Shown: piece after piece, positions 32,120-40,149 of the stretch
How positions within the stretch are numbered: position 1 is the stretch's first letter
How the letters are laid out: every line of letters starts with the position of its first letter
Assembly (NCBI GenBank): GCA_041653635.1
Contig: JBAZFC010000001.1
Span: 248,001 to 312,000 of the forward strand
From: CAIXOA01 sp041653635
GTDB taxonomy: Archaea > Micrarchaeota > Micrarchaeia > Anstonellales > Bilamarchaeaceae
Direction: 5' to 3'
DNA length: 64,000 bases
Program-made: the position numbers and the translations under genes
The notes under the pieces: model-generated
Database searches by the model: none
Seen by the model: only the letters and a program-made list of their open reading frames with translations
Told to the model about the DNA's origin: nothing

Positions 32120-32255
32120 CTTGCGGGAACCGCCATTCCCCATATCTGATTACCGGCATCAGTGGCGGGGAGGTCTCCTTTTCTTTATAAAGGCGGAAAT
32201 TCCTTTCCTTCATGCGACCAGGCGGCCTTGTGGCAACGGGGCTGGAGGAGAGTAA

Positions 32256-32522
32256 ATGCCCGTGGAAGATGAGATAATACATTGGTGGAAGGATGACAAG
32301 GGCGAGCAGCACCGGACCATCCTTCGCATAGAGAGCGAGGAGCCCCAGAGTTCAAACGGATTCCCCAGGGACGGCGTGATAACCGTGAGGGTGGCGAACA
32401 CAACCGGAACGGCGGCGATGAAGCTGAGCCCGGACGAGGGGCTGCGGCTTTCAAACCAGATCCTGACCATAGCTAAGGAGCTGCTGAACAAAAAAAGGAA
32501 AATGTGGCGGGAACGGGATTAG
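32256..32522 (+). CDS. Small protein of unknown function, 88 aa
   Basis: Starts MPVEDEIIHWWKDDKGEQHR after GGAGGAGAGTAA. N-terminal half beta-like (RTILRIESEE... GVITVRVANTTGTAAMKLSP), then a helix DEGLRLSNQILTIAKELLNK and a basic end. The promoter TATA (TTTATAAA near 32184-32191) lies 65-70 bases upstream, so the mRNA has a leader. No family recognised. The last bases of the gene, including the stop, recur 108 bases downstream. Confidence 0.6.
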   Translation: MPVEDEIIHWWKDDKGEQHRTILRIESEEPQSSNGFPRDGVITVRVANTTGTAAMKLSPDEGLRLSNQILTIAKELLNKKRKMWRERD

Positions 32523-32630
32523 GCGCTCAGGGTGTTTTTGGGCTCCTTTTTACTCGGGACTATGTGCAGAGCCGAAGCGATGCGCTATGCGGAGCTGAGG
32601 CGAGTAAAAAAGGAGAGGGAACGGGATTAG
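32509..32630. repeat. Direct and inverted repeats between two convergent gene ends
   Basis: GGGAACGGGATTAG occurs at 32509-32522 (with the stop of the upstream gene) and at 32617-32630 (covering the stop of the Cys-rich gene on the other strand). Between them CTCCTTTTTACTCG (32543-32556) pairs with CGAGTAAAAAAGGAG (32601-32615), apart from one extra A, making a 14-bp stem with a long loop. It could act as a two-way terminator; the direct repeat points to a small local duplication. Confidence 0.5.
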
Positions 32631-33490
32631 TAATATCCGCTTCCTTGCTCGCAACTGTGGCTCCCCAGATTGCAGTAGGTCCCGGAATCGCAGTCCGAGT
32701 TCGCATTGCAGTAGCCAGCCTTGGGCGTGCACCTGTGCGTGGCGGTGTAGCAGACCTCCCAGGAATTGCAGTTGGAGTTGCCGTCGCAGTAGCCCGGTTT
32801 CGCCGTGCACCTGTGGCTGTCCGTAGCCTCGCAATATTGCCATGAGTTGCAGTCAGCGTCGTGCCCGCAGTAGCCCGGGGCAGTCATGCAGCGGTTCGTG
32901 TCCGCATTGCAGGTCTGCCAGCCGGCGCAGTTTGCGGTGTTTATGCAGAAGCCGGACCTCGGCCTGCAGAAGTGGGTTTCCACCTCGCACCCCTGCCAGG
33001 AGACGCAGTCCACGTTGTCGTTGCACCTCCCCTCAAACGGTATGCACACCTTATTGACGGTGTCGCACCCCTCCCAGGAATCGCAGTCGTAATCCGTGCC
33101 GCATCTTCCGGGAACAACAGCGCACCTGTGCGTGGTTGAGCCGCAGGCCTCTATGTCCGCCCTGCAGTCCTCGTTGGAGCCGCAGAAGCCGGCGATGGGT
33201 GTGCATGCCCCCTGGGAACATGCCTGCCAGCGCACGTCGCAGTCAGAGTTCTGGGCGCACGTGCCCGGAGCCATGCTGCAGAGATGGGTTGTGCTGTTGC
33301 AGGACTGGCCCGTGCCGCAGTCTGATGCCTGGCTGCAATAGCCCGCCTTCGCCGCGCACACGCCGTCCGAGCATTGCTGCCAGGATTGGCAGTTGGAATC
33401 CGCGGAACAGGAGACCGGGCCCTCGCTTGCCGCGCACCCGAACAAAAGAAGCATCATAACGAACAAACCAGCCAGCATGAAGTTGCGCAT
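32627..33490 (-). CDS. Cysteine-rich repeat lipoprotein
   Basis: 287 residues from the ATG at 33490 after AAGGTGT; a longer reading to 33526 lacks a ribosome site. Signal peptide MRNFMLAGLFVMMLLLFGC with a lipobox-like Cys at 19. The rest is ten repeats of about 26 residues, each with four cysteines: CxxxxxC, five or six residues, C, then C (for example CNDNVDCVSWQGCEVETHFC), joined by PGxC/AGxC linkers. This looks like disulfide-bonded knots on the cell surface. No catalytic residues; a binding or protective role is inferred. Confidence 0.82.
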   Translation of the reverse strand: MRNFMLAGLFVMMLLLFGCAASEGPVSCSADSNCQSWQQCSDGVCAAKAGYCSQASDCGTGQSCNSTTHLCSMAPGTCAQNSDCDVRWQACSQGACTPIAGFCGSNEDCRADIEACGSTTHRCAVVPGRCGTDYDCDSWEGCDTVNKVCIPFEGRCNDNVDCVSWQGCEVETHFCRPRSGFCINTANCAGWQTCNADTNRCMTAPGYCGHDADCNSWQYCEATDSHRCTAKPGYCDGNSNCNSWEVCYTATHRCTPKAGYCNANSDCDSGTYCNLGSHSCEQGSGYY

Positions 33491-33532
33491 CGTTACACCT
33501 TTCGCACTTATTAGCCGCAAAAACATTAAAAA

Positions 33533-34198
33533 CTAGAGTCTCCTTGCCACGCCCAGCAGTTCCGAGAATTTCCTTATCTGCGCATCCGCCTTCCCCTTCT
33601 GCCTGGAGTAGGGGCCCTGGAGGATGCGGACTGTGTAGATGCCGAGCTTCTTTGCGGGAAGGATGTCCGAATCCATCCTGTCCCCGACCATGATGCACGC
33701 CGATGGCTTGGCCTTCACGTGCGCGAGCACCTTGCGGAAGAACGAGGGGCTTTTCTCCTCCCCGATTTCCCCTGATACGAATACGTCCTCAAAGAAGAGG
33801 TGTATGCCCATGCGTATGAGCTTGTCCCACTGCTTGACCGCGTCCCCGTTCGTGGCGACATAGAGCCGGTAACCCCTTTTCTTCAGCTCCAGGAGAGTCT
33901 TGGGGACCTCGGGGTAGGGCTGGATGGAGGATTTGGTGTTGTGGTAGGCGGCGACCGCGGCCGCCACGTAGCGGGCAGGGCGTTTTACGCCCATCTTCCG
34001 CAGCAGGCTGTCAAAATGGTTGGGATAATTGGAGCCCTTCTCCCTTATGAGCCTCTGCAGCCCCCTGTACAGCTCACGCTCGCTTGCGTCCAGCCCGGTC
34101 TCTATCATCGCGCGCAACGCGTTCCTCCTCGCCAGCTCCGCGAACTCGGCGGTTGGGAAGAGGGTGTTGTCCACATCGAAGAAAATGCAGGCCCTCAT
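33533..34198 (-). CDS. HAD-superfamily hydrolase
   Basis: 221 residues from the ATG at 34198 (a TTG just upstream is in frame). Motif I FFDVDNTLF (nucleophile and acid Asp), motif II YVATNGD, motif III Lys in EIGEEKSPSFF and motif IV MVGDRMDSDILPAKKLG are all present, with a helical C1 cap (about 20-100). Resembles archaeal HAD phosphatases of the Had-like/5'-nucleotidase type; substrate not predictable. A TATA near 34222-34232 is shared with the divergent eL41 gene. Confidence 0.85.
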   Translation of the reverse strand: MRACIFFDVDNTLFPTAEFAELARRNALRAMIETGLDASERELYRGLQRLIREKGSNYPNHFDSLLRKMGVKRPARYVAAAVAAYHNTKSSIQPYPEVPKTLLELKKRGYRLYVATNGDAVKQWDKLIRMGIHLFFEDVFVSGEIGEEKSPSFFRKVLAHVKAKPSACIMVGDRMDSDILPAKKLGIYTVRILQGPYSRQKGKADAQIRKFSELLGVARRL

Positions 34199-34221
34199 CA
34201 ATCCTAAATCGGTAAGAATAT

Positions 34222-34232
34222 GTTTATATATT
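34222..34232. promoter_or_regulatory. Shared TATA region between HAD and eL41 genes
   Basis: GTTTATATATT is nearly symmetric. On the minus strand it is about 28 bases before the HAD ATG at 34198; on the plus strand it lies about 45 bases before the eL41 TTG, allowing a leader of about 20 bases with a GGTGAG site. Confidence 0.5.
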
Positions 34233-34273
34233 GTTCTCTGGGAATTCTCTATGTTCTTTTAGATGGTGAGTGA

Positions 34274-34387
34274 TTGGGATCAAGACCTAGGAAATGGAAG
34301 AAGAAGGGCCGCATGCGCTGGAAGTGGGTAAAGAAGAAAAGGCGCAGGCTCAAGAAGAAGATGAAGAGAAGGGTCGGCGAGCTTTAG
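34274..34387 (+). CDS. rpl41e: Ribosomal protein eL41 (37 aa, TTG start)
   Basis: Frame TTG to TAG encoding 37 residues, starting M-GSRPRKWKKKGRMRWKW and continuing VKKKRRRLKKKMKRRVGEL. This matches the archaeal L41e pattern of Thermococcales (RPRKWKKKGRMRWKW is nearly invariant by recall). A GGTGAG ribosome site lies four or five bases before TTG; the internal ATG at 34313 would give only the 24-residue short form. It is a single basic helix in the large subunit at the subunit bridge. The stop overlaps the convergent mutase gene by four bases. Confidence 0.85.
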   Translation: MGSRPRKWKKKGRMRWKWVKKKRRRLKKKMKRRVGEL

Positions 34388-35721
34388 ATAAGGCTCTTCG
34401 CTAGTTTTTCATATTCCTTCACGAGAGCTTCGGCTTTGTCGCGGGATTTCGCCTCGCCAAAGATGCGGACATAGGGTTCGGTGCCGGATGCCCTTACGAT
34501 TACCCATGAGTCGTCAAAAGTGAGGCGTACGCCGTCTATATCCATTGTCTTGTATCCTTTCTGCTTGGCGTGTTTCCCTACGCCGTCAAGGACGGACTTC
34601 TTTTCCTTCTCGCTGCATTCAACCCGGGTTTTTACATTATAGTAAGAAGGGATTTCCTTCAGCCATGCGGAGAGCGGCTTTTCGCATATCGCCTCAACTA
34701 TTTTAGCAGCGGTGAGGATGCCGTCCTTTGCGAGGGAAAGCCCGGGCCATATGACACCGCCCACCTCCTCGCCGCCGATTGCCGCCTTTCCTTTCGCCAT
34801 CTCCTCGCTCATGTATGGGGCGCCCACCTTTGTATAGATGGTTTTGCACCCGAATTTGGAGGCGACATCTTCCACTGCTTTGCTGGTCGCGACAGTGGTC
34901 ACCACGTCGCCCTTCTTTTCCTTCAGCTTGAGCAGGACCGAGAGGGCGCACACCTTGTCGCCCACTACGAAATCCCCCTTCTCGTCCACGAAGACGATGC
35001 GGTCCCCGTCCCCGTCCCAGGCGATTCCGCAATCAGCTTTTGTTTCCTTCACCACCTTCATCAATTCTTGTATATTCTCCTCCCTCGGCTCGGACGGGCG
35101 GCCGGGGAAATGGCCGTCCATGTGCGAATTGATTGTGAGGATTCTGCAGCCCAGTTCCTTGAAGAGCTGGGGCGCGATTGTTGCGGTGGTGCCGTTCCCT
35201 ATATCCAATATAATGAAGGGCTTTCTTTTTGCGAACCTTTCCGGGTGGAGGAGGGACTTAATCGCATCCATGTGCTCGCGTGCCGGGCTGCGGTGCTCCT
35301 GCACCGGCTTTATGGAATCAAAATCCGCAAGCTTCACCTTGCCGAATAATTTCTCTATTTCCTCCCCCCTCTCCCGGGAAACGGAAACCCCTTTTCCGTC
35401 TATCACCTTGAGCCCGTTGTATTCGGGCGGGTTGTGGGATGCGGTTATTATGATTAATCCGTCGCCCTTCAGTTCCTTGAGCATAAACTCGGCGGTGGGG
35501 CTGGTTGTTATGCCTAGGTCTACAACCTCGCAGCCCACGCCCTGCAATCCGGAGAGCACCGCGTTCTTGAGCATCTCCCCTGTGAGGCGGTGGTCACGCG
35601 CGACGAGGATTTTTCCGCATTTGAAATGGGCGCCAATCGCCTGCGCGGCCTGCAATGCGAGCGCGGGGCCGACCCCTTCAAGCGTACCGCGGATTCCGTT
35701 CGTCCCGAAATATTTTGCCAA
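34384..35721 (-). CDS. Phosphoglucosamine/phosphomannomutase family enzyme
   Basis: 445 residues. Alpha-D-phosphohexomutase: YFGTNGIRG at the start, the phosphoserine loop TASHNPPEYNGLK (about 96-108), the metal loop WDGDGDRIVFVDEKG, the sugar loop GGEEVGGVIWPG and the phosphate loop RASGTEPYVRIFGEAK. Supplies hexose-1-phosphates (glucosamine-1-P or mannose-1-P) for nucleotide sugars. Last gene of the leftward pse arm, ten bases after the epimerase, so it feeds the same glycan route. Substrate not decided from sequence. Confidence 0.9.
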   Translation of the reverse strand: MAKYFGTNGIRGTLEGVGPALALQAAQAIGAHFKCGKILVARDHRLTGEMLKNAVLSGLQGVGCEVVDLGITTSPTAEFMLKELKGDGLIIITASHNPPEYNGLKVIDGKGVSVSRERGEEIEKLFGKVKLADFDSIKPVQEHRSPAREHMDAIKSLLHPERFAKRKPFIILDIGNGTTATIAPQLFKELGCRILTINSHMDGHFPGRPSEPREENIQELMKVVKETKADCGIAWDGDGDRIVFVDEKGDFVVGDKVCALSVLLKLKEKKGDVVTTVATSKAVEDVASKFGCKTIYTKVGAPYMSEEMAKGKAAIGGEEVGGVIWPGLSLAKDGILTAAKIVEAICEKPLSAWLKEIPSYYNVKTRVECSEKEKKSVLDGVGKHAKQKGYKTMDIDGVRLTFDDSWVIVRASGTEPYVRIFGEAKSRDKAEALVKEYEKLAKSLI

Positions 35722-35730
35722 TCATTCACC

Positions 35731-36666
35731 TTAGGATGAGCTCTTCACTATCCATTCCATAGTATCTTTGAGCCCTTCTTCTAAAGAATATTGCGGTTTG
35801 AAGCCAAGCACATTCTCCGCCTTCACCGTGCTCGCGAAGGAGCGGCGTATGTCTCCGGGCCTTGGCGGCCTGTGGATTGGGACTGCCTTGCATTTCGCCA
35901 TCTTCGCAATCCGCTTCCAAAGGTCGTTTATGCTGACCTCGGTGCCGCTGCCGACGTTGAATATTTCGCCAGCCGCCTTCTTTTCATCCATTGCGAGGAG
36001 GTTCGCCCTCACCACGTCCTTGACGAAAATGAAATCCCTGGTCTGCTCCCCGTCACCGAAAATCACCGGCTGCTCGTTCTTCAGCGCGGCAGATATGTAT
36101 TTGGATATGACGCTGGAATAGGGCGAGGACGGCGACTGGCGCGGGCCATATACGTTGAAGTAGCGTAGGCAGACGGTCTGCAGCTTGTAATCCTTGAAAT
36201 ATTTCTGCGCGTTCATCTCGTTGATGTGCTTGCTCTCGCCGTAGGGGGACTTGGGGGCGAGGGAGCCGTCCTCCCTCTTCGGCAGGGCGAGCGTGTCGCC
36301 ATAGACCGCGGCGGAGGACGCGAGGATTACGCGCTTCACCCCGGAGCGGTGTGCGGCGCCGAGCACGAGCAGCGTGCCCCTTATGTTTATGTCCCAGGTC
36401 TTGACCGGGTTCCTGATTGATTCCTCGGCCGAGACCATCGCCGCCTCGTGGAAGACGTAATCGCAGCCCTTCACCGCGCCGTCCACGGTCTGCTTGTTGG
36501 TGATGGACCCCTCAAGGAACTCAACCTTCTTCTCTATCCCTTTGAGGTTCTCCATCTTCCCGGAGGAGAAATTGTCCAGGATGCGCACTTCGTGCTTGTT
36601 TTTCACGAGTTCCTCTGCGATGTGGGAACCCATGAAACCCGCCCCTCCGGTCACGAGGATTTTCAT
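35731..36666 (-). CDS. UDP-sugar 4-epimerase (GalE/WbpP-like SDR)
   Basis: 311 residues. Rossmann motif MKILVTGGAGFMGSHIAEEL, NFSSGKMENL, catalytic SSAAVYGD with Ser, and SPYGESKHINEM (YxxxK), then RYFNVYGPRQSPSSPYSSVI typical of UDP-glucose/UDP-GlcNAc 4-epimerases. NAD-dependent. It probably inverts C4 of a UDP-hexosamine for the surface glycan. Lies between the GT-C membrane protein and the mutase in the leftward operon. Confidence 0.88.
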   Translation of the reverse strand: MKILVTGGAGFMGSHIAEELVKNKHEVRILDNFSSGKMENLKGIEKKVEFLEGSITNKQTVDGAVKGCDYVFHEAAMVSAEESIRNPVKTWDINIRGTLLVLGAAHRSGVKRVILASSAAVYGDTLALPKREDGSLAPKSPYGESKHINEMNAQKYFKDYKLQTVCLRYFNVYGPRQSPSSPYSSVISKYISAALKNEQPVIFGDGEQTRDFIFVKDVVRANLLAMDEKKAAGEIFNVGSGTEVSINDLWKRIAKMAKCKAVPIHRPPRPGDIRRSFASTVKAENVLGFKPQYSLEEGLKDTMEWIVKSSS

Positions 36667-36705
36667 TTTCTCAGCGCCTTAGGCTCTCTTTATACTTATT
36701 TAAAG

Positions 36706-38664
36706 CTAATCTCGCGACGTTTGGGTAGGGTGGGCGAGCAGCATGAGCGCCAGGAGCCACGCGATTGCTGAAAGGGCTGCAAAGATGCCGAAGTAATTGG
36801 GCGGGGAATAGGAAAGCTTCAGCTCGTGGGGGCCTCCGGAAGCCTGTATTGGAATGCTGAGGAAGCCGCCTGCATTTTCAACAGGGGCCGGGTCGGAATC
36901 AACGTACGCCTTCCAGTATGGATAGTAGCTCTCCGAGATTGAGAGCGTTCCGGAGAAGGGGCCGGTGAAATCTATTGAGATGGCTCCGGAACTCTTGGTG
37001 TAGCTCCAGTTCCGGCTGAGATATGGCCTGCTGCCGATTACATCATAGGAAACCAGCGGGTAATGCGAGCCTGAGCGGGAGAGGCAGGGGGAGGCGTCCG
37101 CAAAGGCGACGGCCTCCGGGAAATTGGAATTTGCAATCACGGTATCAACGCTTCCGGAGCGGATTGCATCGCAGAACGCTTCTGGGGAGGGCAGGTCGCA
37201 TGCCTTCATCTTTCCGAGGTTTATGGTGCTGAGGATGCCGAACCCGCCCGCGATTTCGGAAAGGGACCTCTTTTCCGAGCAGGTGAATGCCACATCCGCG
37301 AGGCTGCGCGGGCTGGCTTCCGCGAACCAGCCGTTGTATATTTCCTTATGGAAATAGTGCGGAAGCATATAAGTCTCGTAGAGGAAGGCGCCCATGTTCG
37401 GCTTGTCTTCATATTGCGCGAGAAGGCCCATTCCCCCTGGGATGAGAAGGGCGCGGTGCTGGGTTTGGCCCGCGGCCCACTCGGCCATTGCATATGTGTC
37501 CGGAGAAACGTATGAGGGCACCACCAGCAGTGAGGAGATGAGCAGGAGGGCGAGGAAGAAGGCGGATATTGGTAAGAGGGAGCTTCCCGGACTTAGATAT
37601 TTGGGGATGAACAATGCAAAAACCATTGGTATGAACAGCGGGAGCTTCACCCCCGCCTGGTCGCCGTGCGGAAGGAAAGCGGACCAGAGGAGGATTGCGA
37701 AAATGCTGAGGAGGAAGAAACGAAGCGGGGCTGCGTCCTTTCCACGGTATGCCAAGCGGATGGAGGCAAGCGAAAGCAGGGCAAGGATGGCGATGGACAG
37801 GACGGAAACGAGATTTATATAAACCGCGAACGCCCTGCCGAAGGGCGCAAGGGCGATTGTAGCGACCTGCGCAAGCGAGGATTCGGAAAAGTTGAGCGGG
37901 GAATCGCCTATTGAATAGTTCAATGCGAGCGGGAACCAGAAAAAGCCCGCAAGTGCGGCGGACATCACCATTATGGATGCGAAGCGCTTCAGCGAAGGTA
38001 GGGACGGGCTGAAGGAAACGATGTAGATGAGGCCGAAAAGGGCCGCTGCGAAAGGCATGAGGAGATGGGAGAGAGCCGCGATTGCGAGCGAGATGGAGGA
38101 AAGCGCAGCTGGCCTGAGCCATTCCTTGCTGCCGATTGCACGGATTAAGTATTTCAGGAAAAGGAAGCAGAAGGGAAGGGCGAGCATCGCGGAGAGCAAC
38201 CCGCCGTTTAGGTCGTACGCGAAAACAGGGGAGAAGGAGAATAGGTAGAGCGCAAGCGCCCTCTGTTCTTCGGTGAAATCAAATTCCTTAAGGAGAAGGA
38301 AGAACGTGACTGGAATGAATGCGAATATTATGGCGAAAACAATCTTGTATGCGTTTTCCACTCCCACGATGCCGGATATGGCCGCCCCTGCGAGATGGGA
38401 AAGGGGCGGGTACTGGTCCAGGAGGGGATGCCCCGCGTACCACCAGTGGTTCCAGGAAGTGAGGCCCTCCTCTGCGATGAGCCCGATTTGGAAGAGGTGC
38501 GTCGCGGTGTCCACGCCGCCGGGATAAAAGGAAACGCTGAAGGCGCGGATGAGGAGGAGTGCATAGATGAGGATGCAGATTGCGAGCGCATATCGGCTCT
38601 GGAGAAATAAGCTGGATTTTGTTTTCCGCATTTGCATTCCCGCTTTGGATTGACCCTTAAACAT
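36706..38664 (-). CDS. Multi-pass membrane glycosyltransferase-like protein (GT-C type)
   Basis: 652 residues with about 12-13 hydrophobic helices and a C-terminal extracytoplasmic beta domain (about 490-620: GSRPYLSRNWSYTKSSGAISI, LSISESYYPYWKAYVD). The first outer loop has FYPGGVDTATHLFQIG and WNHWWYAGHPLLDQYPPLSH, like the acidic donor loop of GT-C enzymes and the archaeal PF10131 (PTPS-related) proteins. It could transfer a lipid-linked sugar. Start may be one of the internal Met at residue 10 or 12. Between pseH and the epimerase in one operon. Confidence 0.75.
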   Translation of the reverse strand: MFKGQSKAGMQMRKTKSSLFLQSRYALAICILIYALLLIRAFSVSFYPGGVDTATHLFQIGLIAEEGLTSWNHWWYAGHPLLDQYPPLSHLAGAAISGIVGVENAYKIVFAIIFAFIPVTFFLLLKEFDFTEEQRALALYLFSFSPVFAYDLNGGLLSAMLALPFCFLFLKYLIRAIGSKEWLRPAALSSISLAIAALSHLLMPFAAALFGLIYIVSFSPSLPSLKRFASIMVMSAALAGFFWFPLALNYSIGDSPLNFSESSLAQVATIALAPFGRAFAVYINLVSVLSIAILALLSLASIRLAYRGKDAAPLRFFLLSIFAILLWSAFLPHGDQAGVKLPLFIPMVFALFIPKYLSPGSSLLPISAFFLALLLISSLLVVPSYVSPDTYAMAEWAAGQTQHRALLIPGGMGLLAQYEDKPNMGAFLYETYMLPHYFHKEIYNGWFAEASPRSLADVAFTCSEKRSLSEIAGGFGILSTINLGKMKACDLPSPEAFCDAIRSGSVDTVIANSNFPEAVAFADASPCLSRSGSHYPLVSYDVIGSRPYLSRNWSYTKSSGAISIDFTGPFSGTLSISESYYPYWKAYVDSDPAPVENAGGFLSIPIQASGGPHELKLSYSPPNYFGIFAALSAIAWLLALMLLAHPTQTSRD

Positions 38665-38676
38665 TAAAAAATCCGG

Positions 38677-39108
38677 CTAGGCGCCGCGTTCAAAAAGAAC
38701 ATGGGCCGGCTGGAAGCCGCAATCCTCAAAAAGCTTCATTGAGGCGCCGTTGGACGGCTTTACTTTCGCGATGAGCTTCCTTATGCCAAGCTCCTTGCAC
38801 ATCCCTATCGCGGCCTTCAGGGCCTCGGTTGCCAGGCCCTTTCCCCGATGACCTTCCGATATGAGGATGCTCACCTCGTATGCGCCATCCCGCTTGTCCA
38901 TCCTTAGGAGGCCAACCTGCTCCTTGCCGGAATGGATTATGAATGAGTGGTTTTTGCCGTCCTTGAGCCTGGAGTTCCAGTATGCAACGTGCTCCTCCAA
39001 GGAAACCGGCTTCTGGCTGAAGCTCTGCTCCCGCGTTGAGGGTTCGTTTATCCATCCGAATATCTGTTTCACGTCGGCTTCTCCGGCCTTCCTGAGCGAG
39101 ACAGTCAT
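38677..39108 (-). CDS. pseH: GNAT acetyltransferase, PseH-like
   Basis: 143 residues. LRKAGEADVKQIFGWINEPSTR matches the N-terminal pattern of sugar-nucleotide N-acetyltransferases (PseH and SpsG-fused domains: Wx(N/D)xPxxR, then SFxxxPxSxEEHxxYW). Acetyl-CoA loop in ISEGHRGKGLATEAL (RGxGxA) and the C-terminal NGASMKLFEDCGF. PseH acetylates the 4-amino group of the aminated sugar made by PseC. The start overlaps the stop of the synthase gene by four bases. Role assigned from family plus position. Confidence 0.78.
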   Translation of the reverse strand: MTVSLRKAGEADVKQIFGWINEPSTREQSFSQKPVSLEEHVAYWNSRLKDGKNHSFIIHSGKEQVGLLRMDKRDGAYEVSILISEGHRGKGLATEALKAAIGMCKELGIRKLIAKVKPSNGASMKLFEDCGFQPAHVLFERGA

Positions 39109-40148
39109 TCAAAATCCCCCTCCAAGATGCCTTTCCAGGCGGCGATGTCCCTCTTCGCCTTTTTGCCTATAATCTGCTCAAGGTATTTGGGGGGAAGCCC
39201 CCTGCCCGCCTTGCCGGGCCGCAGCGCTGCCACATTTTCGCTTGAGAATATCTCGCCCTTGCGGATGTTCCGTATTGCGTGTATAGAGCGCTTCGCAAAA
39301 TCGTATAGCTCCTTCTCCTCAGGCAATACGAACTTCTCTTCGGTGCCGAGCGCCTTCTCGGTCCCGCGGATATATTCTACGAGGAGCTTCAGCTCGCCCG
39401 GCTCAAGAGCGAACTTGTGGTCCGGGCCCGGAAGGCTGTTGTCAAGGGTGAAGTGCTTCTCTATTATGCTGGCGCCGAGGGCGACCGCGGCGAGCGGGGC
39501 TATGAAGGGCTCCCTGCTGTGGTCCGAGAAGCCGGCGGGAACATCAAACTTGTCCATGAGTGTCTTAACGACCTTCACATTCACCGCTGTGAGCGGGGCG
39601 GGGTATTTGGCAGTGCACTGCATCAGCGCAAGCTGGGCGCCTTCGGAGCGGACCGCATTAACCGCATCCCTGATTTCCTCCATAGTGCTTGCACCTGTGG
39701 AGATTATGACCGGCTTCCCTTTCCTGGCGACGTGCCTTATGAGCGGGATGTGGTTGCATTCGTAGGAGGCAATCTTATGTGCGGGAACATATCTATCCAG
39801 CAGGTCGGCGCTTTCCTCGTCAAAGACGCTGGAAAGGAAGAATATCCCTTTCTTGTCGCAGTAGGAAGAGAGCGTGCCCAGCCATTCCTCAGGAAGCTCC
39901 ATGTCCTTTATTATCTGGAATATGGACTTGCCGTCCTTGAGGTAGTCCGCGCTGCCGGCGGGCTTCACGTAGAGCTTTTCCGCCTTGAACAATTGGAACT
40001 TTACGGCGTCCGCCCCGGCCTTTGCCGCTTCGTCTATGAGTTTTTTCGCCTGCTCCAGCTTTCCGTTGTGGTTGGAGCCCGCCTCGGCTATGATGAAGCA
40101 TGGCTCGCCTTCCCCGGCCATGCGGTTCCCAATCTTTATCTTTTTCAT
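39105..40148 (-). CDS. pseI: Pseudaminic acid synthase-like NeuB-family enzyme
   Basis: 347 residues. Condenses a 6-deoxy amino-hexose with phosphoenolpyruvate to a nine-carbon nonulosonic acid. TIM-barrel: FIIAEAGSNHNGKLEQAKKL, AGADAVKFQLFKAEKLY, ISTGASTMEEI, GFSDHSREPFIAPLAAVALG and EKHFTLDNSLPGPDHKFAL. The C-terminal SAF (antifreeze-like) domain has SIHAIRNIRKGEIFSSENV. Between PseC and PseH genes, which favours the pseudaminic over the sialic or legionaminic substrate; sequence alone does not settle it. Confidence 0.88.
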   Translation of the reverse strand: MKKIKIGNRMAGEGEPCFIIAEAGSNHNGKLEQAKKLIDEAAKAGADAVKFQLFKAEKLYVKPAGSADYLKDGKSIFQIIKDMELPEEWLGTLSSYCDKKGIFFLSSVFDEESADLLDRYVPAHKIASYECNHIPLIRHVARKGKPVIISTGASTMEEIRDAVNAVRSEGAQLALMQCTAKYPAPLTAVNVKVVKTLMDKFDVPAGFSDHSREPFIAPLAAVALGASIIEKHFTLDNSLPGPDHKFALEPGELKLLVEYIRGTEKALGTEEKFVLPEEKELYDFAKRSIHAIRNIRKGEIFSSENVAALRPGKAGRGLPPKYLEQIIGKKAKRDIAAWKGILEGDFE

Positions 40149-40149
40149 T

